A stretch of 52,932 bases of DNA from Peptostreptococcus anaerobius VPI 4330 = DSM 2949 (GTDB lineage: Bacteria; Bacillota; Clostridia; Peptostreptococcales; Peptostreptococcaceae): contig NZ_KB906615.1 in NCBI RefSeq assembly GCF_000381525.1, forward strand, positions 1 to 52,932. Reading direction: 5' to 3'. Made by a program: the position numbers and the translations under genes. The notes below the pieces were generated by a model. The model searched no databases. It was not told the origin of the DNA and worked only from the letters and a program-made list of their open reading frames with translations. Numbering within the stretch: the first letter of the stretch is position 1; the number at the start of each line of letters is the position of its first letter. Positions 42,542-49,210 of the stretch are shown in pieces.

Positions 42542-43675
42542 TTATAACTTTTTTCCTAGCACCTTATCTTCATCAAGCCAATCAAAGTTTTCGACAACAT
42601 CTCTTTTAAGATTTTTTCTGTGGGCAGCATACAACTGGGTAGTGGTTACATTGTCATGGTCCATAAGGTTTTGTACATCGTATATGGAAAAACCAGTCTC
42701 AATAAGGGATGTGGCTGCTGTTGCCCTAAGTTTATGGGGGCTATATCCCTTGGATCTTGATGTATTCATGCCTATGGCTGTGTATTTCTTAACTAAGTCT
42801 CTTATAGATCTTGCAGTCATTCGTTTCTTTTGAAGAGACAAGAATAGGGCATCTTGGTATTCTTCACTTATTCCATCATCACTGGGCCTTTCATTTTCTA
42901 TATAGTCTTTTACAACTGTTTCACAGGCCTTGTTAATTGGCATTAGAACTTCCTTGCCACGTTTTCTATAGATCATAAATTCACCCCTTGAAAAATTAAA
43001 TGAAGATATATTTAGTTCTCTTAGCTCGTTTAACCTCAACCCATAAGTGATAAATAGGACTAGGATAGCCCTGTCTCTTTTTTTAGTTTTTAACCAATAG
43101 TATTTTTCCTTGTCAGTTAGGCCATTTCCTGTTTCTACAGCTTCCAGCATTATTGCAACCTCATCTATTTCTAGTCTTTTGATTGCATCTGGCTGTGGCT
43201 TTGGTAACTTGATAGGGTTAAAACCAGAAGTTATATCAGTATCCAGTTGCTCATTTCTGAACAGAAATTTGAACATTGTAGATAGGGAAGACTTCTTTCT
43301 AGCAAGAGACTTGTTGTTATTTTCGTATAAGATCCTGTCATTGTTGACATTTTTGTAGTACCTATTACAGTAGTCACCTATAAAGAGGTTGATGTCACGA
43401 GCACCGATTTCTTTAAAATCATCTATAGATATATCCGATACAGACTTGGCAGATGTATATAGGTCAGTGTCTATAAGATAATCTAGGAAAAACTTTATGT
43501 CCATTAGGTAGGCACGTCTTGTAGTAACAGATACGGCCCCCCTAAGATAAACAAAGTAGTCCCTTAAGAAAGAGGGGAGTTGGGATTCTAGTTTTTTGCA
43601 TTCATCTATTATATTGTTATCTCTTATTACTATATTGTCTGGTTTAGAAGACTTATTATTAATTCTAGTAGCCAT
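42542..43675 (-). CDS. XerC/D-like tyrosine recombinase
   Basis: 377 residues. The N-terminal SAM-like DNA-binding domain is at ~28-140, and the catalytic domain at ~165-360. The five active-site positions are visible: Arg in TYGLRLNELREL, Lys in YRKRGKEVL, HxxR in SPHKLRATAATSL, the second His in MDHDNVTTTQLY, and the nucleophile Tyr in the same block. No excisionase, attachment site or phage gene is near, so it is more likely a chromosomal Xer-type enzyme (resolving dimers at dif) than an element integrase. It lies 73 bp upstream of lexA on the same strand. Confidence 0.85.
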   Translation of the reverse strand: MATRINNKSSKPDNIVIRDNNIIDECKKLESQLPSFLRDYFVYLRGAVSVTTRRAYLMDIKFFLDYLIDTDLYTSAKSVSDISIDDFKEIGARDINLFIGDYCNRYYKNVNNDRILYENNNKSLARKKSSLSTMFKFLFRNEQLDTDITSGFNPIKLPKPQPDAIKRLEIDEVAIMLEAVETGNGLTDKEKYYWLKTKKRDRAILVLFITYGLRLNELRELNISSFNFSRGEFMIYRKRGKEVLMPINKACETVVKDYIENERPSDDGISEEYQDALFLSLQKKRMTARSIRDLVKKYTAIGMNTSRSKGYSPHKLRATAATSLIETGFSIYDVQNLMDHDNVTTTQLYAAHRKNLKRDVVENFDWLDEDKVLGKKL

Positions 43676-43828
43676 AGTACTCCTTTCTATTAAAACAACT
43701 ATTCCTTAAATCTTTATTACTCTATACTAACTTATTTGTGAGAATTATTCAAGTATTATTTATAATTAAGACTAGTATTAATTTTGACTTGTGGTATACT
43801 ATTAATAATATATTTAAGGGGGGATTAT

Positions 43829-44881
43829 ATGTATAGATTTGAAAATGACTATTCACAGGGATGTATACCAGAGATACTAGAGATATTTACAAGGACTAAT
43901 ATGGAACAGACATCTGGCTATAGGTTGGATCCATATTGTAAGGCAGCCAGTGAAAAAATAGCAAGAGCATGTGGTAAGGATGATCTTGATGTACATTTTT
44001 TAGTTGGAGGTACTCAGGCCAATTTTACAGTCCTAGATTCAATACTTAGACCTCACCAGGGTGTTGTTGCAGCTCAGTTGGGCCATGTCAACGTACATGA
44101 AGCTGGAGCAGTTGAGGGCGTAGGTCACAAGGTATTGGCCATATCCAATGGTGACATCAAGAAAGATGACGAGTCTAAGATATATCCAGATATACTAGAT
44201 GATTATTTGACTAAGTTTTTTGCTAAAGGTGACTGGCATATGGTACAGCCAGGAGCCGTATACATCAGCCATCCTACAGAAAGAGGTGTCCTATACACTA
44301 GGGAAGAATTAATTGCTATCAAGTCTATATGTGAAAGGCACAATTTACCTCTTTATTTAGACGGTGCTAGATTATCATATGCACTTGCATCAGAAAATAA
44401 CGATATCAGTCTAGAAGACCTAGCAAAATATACGGATATATTCTATATAGGAGGAACTAAGTGTGGTGCCATGTTCGGTGAAGCTGTTTGTTTCACTAAT
44501 TCAAAGTACAATCTAGACTTTAACTGTATCACAAAGCATAATGGAGGAGTACTTGCAAAGGGTAGACTCCTTGGTATTCAATTTGATTACTTATTTACAG
44601 ACAACAATTATATAGAAAAATCAAGAAATGCAGTAAAATACGCAATCATGATAAAAAACGCCCTAGAAAATAGGGGTATAGGATTTATAGCTGAGTCATT
44701 TACCAACCAGCAGTTCCCAATACTTAGCAAAGGTCAGAAAAAAATTCTAGATGATAATAATATCAGTTATAATATTGAGGCCAATATTGACGAAGATAAA
44801 GATTGTATCAGGTTTTGTACTAGCTGGGCAACTGGCAAAGATGAGGTAGACTATCTATTAGGTGTAATATCCAAGTTATAA
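43829..44881 (+). CDS. Threonine aldolase family (beta-eliminating lyase) protein
   Basis: About 350 residues from the ATG at 43829, which has a GGGGGG site upstream. An earlier TTG in frame would lie in the promoter. PLP lysine: Lys211 in YIGGTKCGAMFGEA. Other blocks are FLVGGTQANFT, YLDGARLSYALAS and HVNVHEAGAVE. It is a fold-type I PLP enzyme cleaving L-threonine or related beta-hydroxy amino acids to glycine and aldehyde; the exact amino acid is not certain. An extended -10 TGGTATACT (43792-43800) lies upstream. Its 3' end forms the first of three 42-bp repeats. Confidence 0.88.
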   Translation: MYRFENDYSQGCIPEILEIFTRTNMEQTSGYRLDPYCKAASEKIARACGKDDLDVHFLVGGTQANFTVLDSILRPHQGVVAAQLGHVNVHEAGAVEGVGHKVLAISNGDIKKDDESKIYPDILDDYLTKFFAKGDWHMVQPGAVYISHPTERGVLYTREELIAIKSICERHNLPLYLDGARLSYALASENNDISLEDLAKYTDIFYIGGTKCGAMFGEAVCFTNSKYNLDFNCITKHNGGVLAKGRLLGIQFDYLFTDNNYIEKSRNAVKYAIMIKNALENRGIGFIAESFTNQQFPILSKGQKKILDDNNISYNIEANIDEDKDCIRFCTSWATGKDEVDYLLGVISKL

Positions 44882-44978
44882 TTTAAAGTAGAATAACTAT
44901 TGGGTGGACTATCCAAATTATAATTTTAAATATGCTATCTATTGGGTGGACTATCCAATTTATAACTTAAAATATACT
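44853..44978 (+). repeat. Three 42-bp tandem repeats at the end of the threonine aldolase gene
   Basis: The same core recurs at exact 42-bp steps: ATTAGGTGTAATATCCAAG (from 44857), ATTGGGTGGACTATCCAAA (from 44899) and ATTGGGTGGACTATCCAAT (from 44941), each followed by a TTATAAxTT stretch. Copy 1 encodes the last residues LLGVISKL and the stop codon; copies 2 and 3 lie after the stop. Copies 2 and 3 are closer to each other than to copy 1. Confidence 0.9.
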
Positions 44979-45004
44979 ATAAAAATAGAGAAGATGGATT
45001 GTAA

Positions 45005-45037
45005 AAAAGAGTGATTATTGACTAATCACTCTTTTAA
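45005..45037. terminator. Terminator between threonine aldolase and degV
   Basis: AAAAGAGTGATTA pairs with TAATCACTCTTTT (45005-45035) around a 5-nt loop. It faces both convergent genes and has A and T runs for both directions. Confidence 0.9.
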
Positions 45038-45067
45038 TGCTTTTTAATATTTAATTCTTATGTCTAT

Positions 45068-45922
45068 CTAATTCTTGGCAAAGAATCCAACTGCTATGGC
45101 CCCAACACCTGCATGAGTACCTACAGTAGACCCAATAATAGTAAGACCAATTTCTTCAATTGGCTTTTGGAATAACTCTTCATATGCATTTGAATTGTTG
45201 TATACTATAGATTCATCATCACCAGAATATGCCATATATATAGGCATAGAAAAGTCAATTTCACCGTATTTCTTTGCTAGTTCTACATGAGTGTGGCAAG
45301 ATTTTTTAGTGCCTCTTCCTTTACCTGCAATTACAATTTTACCTTCCTCAAGTGCTAAAATTGGCTTTACAGAGAGGAAAGAACCTGCCATAGTTTCTAG
45401 CCTTGATAAACGACCACCCTTGTAAAGGGAATCTAGGCTATTCACCAAAAACAATAGTTTTATTTGCTTTTTCTTTTCATTTAGTATGTCTACTATCTCA
45501 GCAGCCTCTAAACCTTGCTTGATAAGGTCTAGTGCGTGCATTATAAGAATTCTCTCACCAACGCTAACATTCATACTGTCTACAACAAATACCTTGTCAT
45601 CAGGATAGTTAGATGCAGCTATCTGTGCACTAGAACAAGTTCCTGAAAGTGTAGATGCCAATGTAATAATAATTGCAGTGTCGCCCTTAGATACAACATC
45701 ACTAATCACCTGGTCATATTCATAAGGAGTGACTTGGCTAGTCTTAGGTAGCTGGTCATGCGCCTTAAGCTGTCTATAAAATTCCGTTTTAGAAATCGTC
45801 TTTCCATCTTTATAATCCATATCGTCAAAAGAAATCAATAGCGGCATTAGCTCAAGGCCAAGTTCATTAGCTTCATCAGGTGAAATATCGGATGCAGAAT
45901 CTATTATTAATTTGATGCTCAT
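45068..45922 (-). CDS. DegV family fatty-acid-binding protein
   Basis: About 284 residues from the ATG at 45922, with GGAGGT just upstream; an earlier in-frame ATG lies before that site. The N-terminal IKLIIDSASDISPDEANELG is the DegV opening. Other blocks are TSQVTPYEYDQV, LASTLSGTCSSAQIAASNYP and the C-terminal GSTVGTHAGVGAIAVGFF. DegV/FakB proteins hold a fatty acid and present it to the kinase FakA. A fakA gene is not in the window. An internal 41-bp piece (45610-45650) is copied upstream at 46175. Confidence 0.92.
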   Translation of the reverse strand: MSIKLIIDSASDISPDEANELGLELMPLLISFDDMDYKDGKTISKTEFYRQLKAHDQLPKTSQVTPYEYDQVISDVVSKGDTAIIITLASTLSGTCSSAQIAASNYPDDKVFVVDSMNVSVGERILIMHALDLIKQGLEAAEIVDILNEKKKQIKLLFLVNSLDSLYKGGRLSRLETMAGSFLSVKPILALEEGKIVIAGKGRGTKKSCHTHVELAKKYGEIDFSMPIYMAYSGDDESIVYNNSNAYEELFQKPIEEIGLTIIGSTVGTHAGVGAIAVGFFAKN

Positions 45923-45949
45923 ATCGTACCTCCATATTTTCATTATTAA

Positions 45950-45957
45950 TATTATAT
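45950..45957 (-). promoter_or_regulatory. Extended -10 promoter of degV
   Basis: Reverse strand TGATATAAT around 45960-45952 (TG, one base, TATAAT), about 30 bp before the start; the -35 is weak. Confidence 0.5.
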
Positions 45958-46020
45958 CACGAATTATCTATATACGCCATATAATAGTAAAATGAATCAT
46001 TAGTATAATAATAAGCTAGC

Positions 46021-46054
46021 AACTATTCCCTAAATATACATTTAAAGAATAGTT
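46021..46054. repeat. Hairpin in the degV upstream region
   Basis: AACTATTC (46021-46028) and GAATAGTT (46047-46054) form a perfect 8-bp inverted repeat with an 18-nt loop. The meaning is unknown. Confidence 0.45.
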
Positions 46055-46174
46055 ATCTTTTGCGGTCCAGATACTCTCCTGTACATACTTATTAATTTGA
46101 TAAGTAAAAGCTATATCAAATCTATCCATAAAAACAGAAATGTATGTAGCAATTTATATGCCCCGTTTTTAATA

Positions 46175-46215
46175 TAGATGCAGCTATCTGTGCACTAGAA
46201 CAAGTTCCTGAAAGT
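46175..46215 (+). repeat. Exact 41-bp copy of a piece of degV
   Basis: The sequence from TAGATGCAGCTATCTGTGCA through TTCCTGAAAGT is identical to 45610-45650 inside degV and in the same orientation. If the + strand is transcribed here, the RNA would be fully complementary to degV mRNA over 41 nt, and a terminator with a T-run on the + strand follows 27 bp later. No clear + promoter was found. The rest of 45958-46288 holds no gene I can support. Confidence 0.95.
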
Positions 46216-46242
46216 CAAGAAAATTAGATCATATGTAAAATC

Positions 46243-46278
46243 AGGAGCCACTGTTTAAAGTAGTGACTCCTTTTTTTA
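46243..46278. terminator. Hairpin terminator (T-run on + strand)
   Basis: AGGAGCCACTG pairs with TAGTGACTCCT (one mismatch, one G-U) and is followed by seven Ts on the + strand. From the other strand it also lies just after the M50-like gene, with a poorer T-run (GATTTTAC). Confidence 0.75.
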
Positions 46279-46288
46279 ATCTCATTAT

Positions 46289-47110
46289 TTAATTTGCGAA
46301 TAGTAATTCTAGTAAAAATGATATGGTCATTGTAATAATGGCAAATATCAAGCCCACAGTCAAAAATCCAAATATACATACAAGAATCTTTAATATAAAT
46401 ACCTGGCTAACCTTTCCTATTAGTATAGATACAAAGTTTAAAATAAAAATAAATACAAAAAAAGCAAAAAATCCAGTGCTGCTATTCTGTAAGTCCTCCT
46501 TGCTAAGATCCATATGGCTACTGGTAGAAAACATTATATATATAAAGATAATATACATTATAAAGTTATCTTGCTTAAGCGGACTAAGATTTGATAGTAT
46601 CGTCAATATAATATCTACATATACGTTTACTGAATCTAGTGGGGACTGTATATGTGACATACATACCATATATCTATTAAAGGAAGACATTATATTGTAG
46701 AAAGGTCCTGGTAGCAATATTGCCATAGATAATATTAAAAACCCTGTTCCAAATATAATCGGTGCAATCCCTATAAAAAAGTTCCCTATATTTTGGTATA
46801 GGCTACGTCGGTCGCAAGAATGGTTGACATAGCCCATAATTCCATCATATCTAGATTTCATAGGTCTAAATAGTGAAAATTCATCTACCCTATGTCTGAA
46901 AATAATACAGAATACCATATGACTAAATTCATGCACTACAGTGCCAATCATGCCGGTTATAACCAGACCTTTTCTGCCAAAAACCCTATATATACTTGAG
47001 GAGTTTTTCTTTTCTATTATGCTGAAAAAGAGTCCAAATATAAGAAGTGAAAATATAAAGGCTAGGCTGTATATAAGACTAGACTTTAGTGTATTTAAGA
47101 TAAGGTTCAT
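46289..47110 (-). CDS. M50-type membrane zinc metallopeptidase-like protein
   Basis: 273 residues, about six membrane helices. The zinc motif HEFSH (HExxH) lies in GMIGTVVHEFSHMVFC at the start of a helix (~residues 60-64), as in M50-type site-2 proteases and DUF3267-like proteins. A third ligand (Asp/His) was not identified with confidence. The C-terminal half has long helices with few charges. A role in cutting membrane-bound regulators is possible but unproved. It follows trmB by 7 bp and is probably cotranscribed. Confidence 0.7.
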   Translation of the reverse strand: MNLILNTLKSSLIYSLAFIFSLLIFGLFFSIIEKKNSSSIYRVFGRKGLVITGMIGTVVHEFSHMVFCIIFRHRVDEFSLFRPMKSRYDGIMGYVNHSCDRRSLYQNIGNFFIGIAPIIFGTGFLILSMAILLPGPFYNIMSSFNRYMVCMSHIQSPLDSVNVYVDIILTILSNLSPLKQDNFIMYIIFIYIMFSTSSHMDLSKEDLQNSSTGFFAFFVFIFILNFVSILIGKVSQVFILKILVCIFGFLTVGLIFAIITMTISFLLELLFAN

Positions 47111-47117
47111 AAGTTAC

Positions 47118-47855
47118 CTACTTTCTAAACTCTGCCTCTAACCTGTAGATAGGCATCCCCAAGCCCATAAACTTGTCCTCATATTCTGTAGTTACATTTC
47201 CTTCAAAATCACTCTTTGCAAGATCCAAGGATATATTAGACAACCTCAAATCTTTTGACGAAAATTCATTTAGGCTAAACTCAAACAAGTCTCTATTGTC
47301 TGTCTTAAAGTGTATCTGTCCATTGTTTAACTTCTTGTCATACAGATCAATAAATAGCGAACTTGTAAGCCTTCTTTTTGCATTTCTCTTTTTTGGCCAT
47401 GGATCACAGAAATTGATATATACCCTATCTAGTTCCTTATCTTCAAAGTATAGGTCGAATAACTCTACCCCACCCCACAAGAATAGGATATTGTCTAGCT
47501 TTAGTTTGTCTGCTTTTTCTACAGCCCTAAGTAAGACTTCTTCCTTTATTTCAAGGGCTATATAGTTGATATCTGGATTTAATTTAGCTAGGCTAGTGAT
47601 AAACTGTCCCCTACCAGTACCTACTTCGATATGGATTGGATTGTCGTTCTCGAATACTTGAGACCACTTGCCCCTGTAATTTTCTATTATATTCTTATAC
47701 ACTTCATTCTTTATAAATACCCTATTGTCAAAAGGATTTAGGTATTGGTCCTCATCTTTACTTTCAATAAATACCTGCTCAACCATACCATTTATTATAT
47801 AATCCTTATAGGATAGTAATTTTTTATCAGCGTCTTTTCTACGTCTTCTTCTCAT
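47118..47855 (-). CDS. trmB: tRNA (guanine-N7-)-methyltransferase
   Basis: About 245 residues from the ATG at 47855 (AAGGAG upstream); the longer frame's extra 12 residues lack support. The start is strongly basic (MRRRRRKDADKK). The SAM site is IHIEVGTGRGQFITSLAK, followed by YIALEIKEEVLLRA, VYINFCDPWPKKRNAKRRL (core NFCDPWPKKRN) and the C-terminal TTEYEDKFMGLGMPIYRLEA. It makes m7G46 in tRNA. The M50-like gene follows closely on the same strand. Confidence 0.94.
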   Translation of the reverse strand: MRRRRRKDADKKLLSYKDYIINGMVEQVFIESKDEDQYLNPFDNRVFIKNEVYKNIIENYRGKWSQVFENDNPIHIEVGTGRGQFITSLAKLNPDINYIALEIKEEVLLRAVEKADKLKLDNILFLWGGVELFDLYFEDKELDRVYINFCDPWPKKRNAKRRLTSSLFIDLYDKKLNNGQIHFKTDNRDLFEFSLNEFSSKDLRLSNISLDLAKSDFEGNVTTEYEDKFMGLGMPIYRLEAEFRK

Positions 47856-47934
47856 AATAACTCCTTGCAATATAAATTTTTCTCTAAACATTAGTTATAT
47901 TATAACATAGATATGTCATCTAATCTATTTTAGC

Positions 47935-47969
47935 AAATAAAAAAGCTGAGGACAAAAAGCCCTCAACTT
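47935..47969 (-). terminator. Terminator after the HesB-like gene
   Basis: Reverse strand AAGTTGAGGGC pairs with GTCCTCAGCTT across a 5-nt T loop, followed by TTTTTTATTT. Confidence 0.75.
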
Positions 47970-47986
47970 GATTAAATTCTTACTTA

Positions 47987-48307
47987 TTAGTGGCATCCAC
48001 CTGAACAACCTGAGCATCCACTTTCCATATCTTTTAGCTTTTCAGGTATAACTCTGAATCCACCGCCGATATCCTGGATTAGCATGTCTCCAAACTGATC
48101 ATATTCCTGAGCATCCATTACAAACTCTAATTCTTCAACCATGCAAGCTACGTCACTTGGCTTCTTGTCATCTAGTGCTAGACCAAATGATGGACCTGAA
48201 CAAGCTGCTCCTGCAAAATACATTCTTATTGATGTTGGCTTTTCTGCCTGTTCTTCTAATATTTCTCTTAGTACGTCTAAAGCTGTCTGTGCTGCTTCTA
48301 CTTTCAT
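47987..48307 (-). CDS. HesB/IscA-like protein with Cys-rich tail
   Basis: 106 residues. The core MKVEAAQTALDVLREILEEQ and SIRMYFAGAACSGPSFGLAL resemble A-type iron-sulfur carriers, with one conserved Cys in AACSG. Instead of the usual C-terminal CGCG motif it ends in CSGCSGGCH, giving three closely spaced Cys. Such short HesB-like proteins are common in anaerobic Clostridia and their role is not settled; iron-sulfur or metal binding is probable. It has its own terminator. Confidence 0.8.
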   Translation of the reverse strand: MKVEAAQTALDVLREILEEQAEKPTSIRMYFAGAACSGPSFGLALDDKKPSDVACMVEELEFVMDAQEYDQFGDMLIQDIGGGFRVIPEKLKDMESGCSGCSGGCH

Positions 48308-48530
48308 GTCTATTCATCCTTTCAAATTGTTTTTATTATAAAACCATATACTCCAATGAGATTAACTAGTCTTAAAGTAAGAAATAATATACTCTCTAAA
48401 CTAGTAATCAGAATACATCTGGTCTATTAGATAGTAATTTACTACATTTATATTATACCATAGAAACTAATTTAGTAAACAATTTCTTATATCTCGATAT
48501 TAAAAAATATTAATTATCTACTGATATATA

Positions 48531-49037
48531 TTATTGATTATCTAACTTAACAGGTCTAGATTTTTCTATGGATTTTACAACATCTAGGACCCTCTGGTTT
48601 TCTGAACCCCTGTACTTTAGTTTTATATTTCTCTTAGACAACTCAAATCTTCCATCTACTAGGACATCAGCATATTTTAGGAGTTCCATCTTCTTTTCAT
48701 TTCCTATAATATCTTCAAATACATCGCCAGTCCACATCCATATATCCTTGTCTGGACATTCTTCTTTTGCTCTTTTTAAAAGATTTAGTAGGCTATCATC
48801 CATTGTCTGTTGTAGGGGTTCACCACCAAGTAGGTTTATACCGACTACGACAGGATTTTTAAGATAGCCTATAAACATATCCTCAGTATCCTTGGTCCAA
48901 TCATCCCCATTATTAAAGTCCTGTAGGTCTTCGTTAAAGCAACCTTCACATTTATGTGTACATCCCGATACAAAAAGAGTCACCCTGACACCAGGACCAT
49001 TTGATACATCTAGTTTTCTAATAGTTGTATACTTCAT
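48531..49037 (-). CDS. nrdG: Anaerobic ribonucleotide reductase activating protein
   Basis: 168 residues. The radical SAM motif CTHKCEGCF (CxxxCxxC) is preceded by GPGVRVTLFVSG, and the NrdG-type LLGGEPLQQ follows. It uses SAM to put the glycyl radical on NrdD. GGGGAGG lies before the ATG. It follows nrdD by 173 bp on the same strand, with a perfect palindrome and T-run between them. Confidence 0.95.
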   Translation of the reverse strand: MKYTTIRKLDVSNGPGVRVTLFVSGCTHKCEGCFNEDLQDFNNGDDWTKDTEDMFIGYLKNPVVVGINLLGGEPLQQTMDDSLLNLLKRAKEECPDKDIWMWTGDVFEDIIGNEKKMELLKYADVLVDGRFELSKRNIKLKYRGSENQRVLDVVKSIEKSRPVKLDNQ

Positions 49038-49057
49038 TTAAAACCTCCCCAAAAAAC

Positions 49058-49087
49058 AAATGGCAATATGATATCATATTGCCATTT
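49058..49087 (-). terminator. Perfect 30-bp palindrome between nrdD and nrdG
   Basis: AAATGGCAATATGAT and its exact inverse ATCATATTGCCATTT adjoin with no spacer. On the transcribed strand a T-rich TGTTTTTTGG follows, ending just before the nrdG ribosome site. It is probably an intrinsic terminator that sets the nrdD:nrdG ratio, or an mRNA end-protecting hairpin. Confidence 0.75.
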
Positions 49088-49210
49088 TAATATTTCAACC
49101 GCTGCTATATTATTTTATTTAGTATCTAAAATACATATATTAATTTCATATTATATATATATGAATGGTAAACAAAAACAATATATTATGAGTATCTATT
49201 CAATATGAAT

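Noticed and set aside
44853-44978. CRISPR-like repeats after the threonine aldolase
   Set aside because: The repeats are directly adjacent with no unique spacers, one copy is coding, and no cas gene is present.
46323-46700. 125-codon + strand ORF inside the M50-like gene
   Set aside because: It is the antisense frame of a gene with a clear HExxH motif and helices, and it has no ribosome site.
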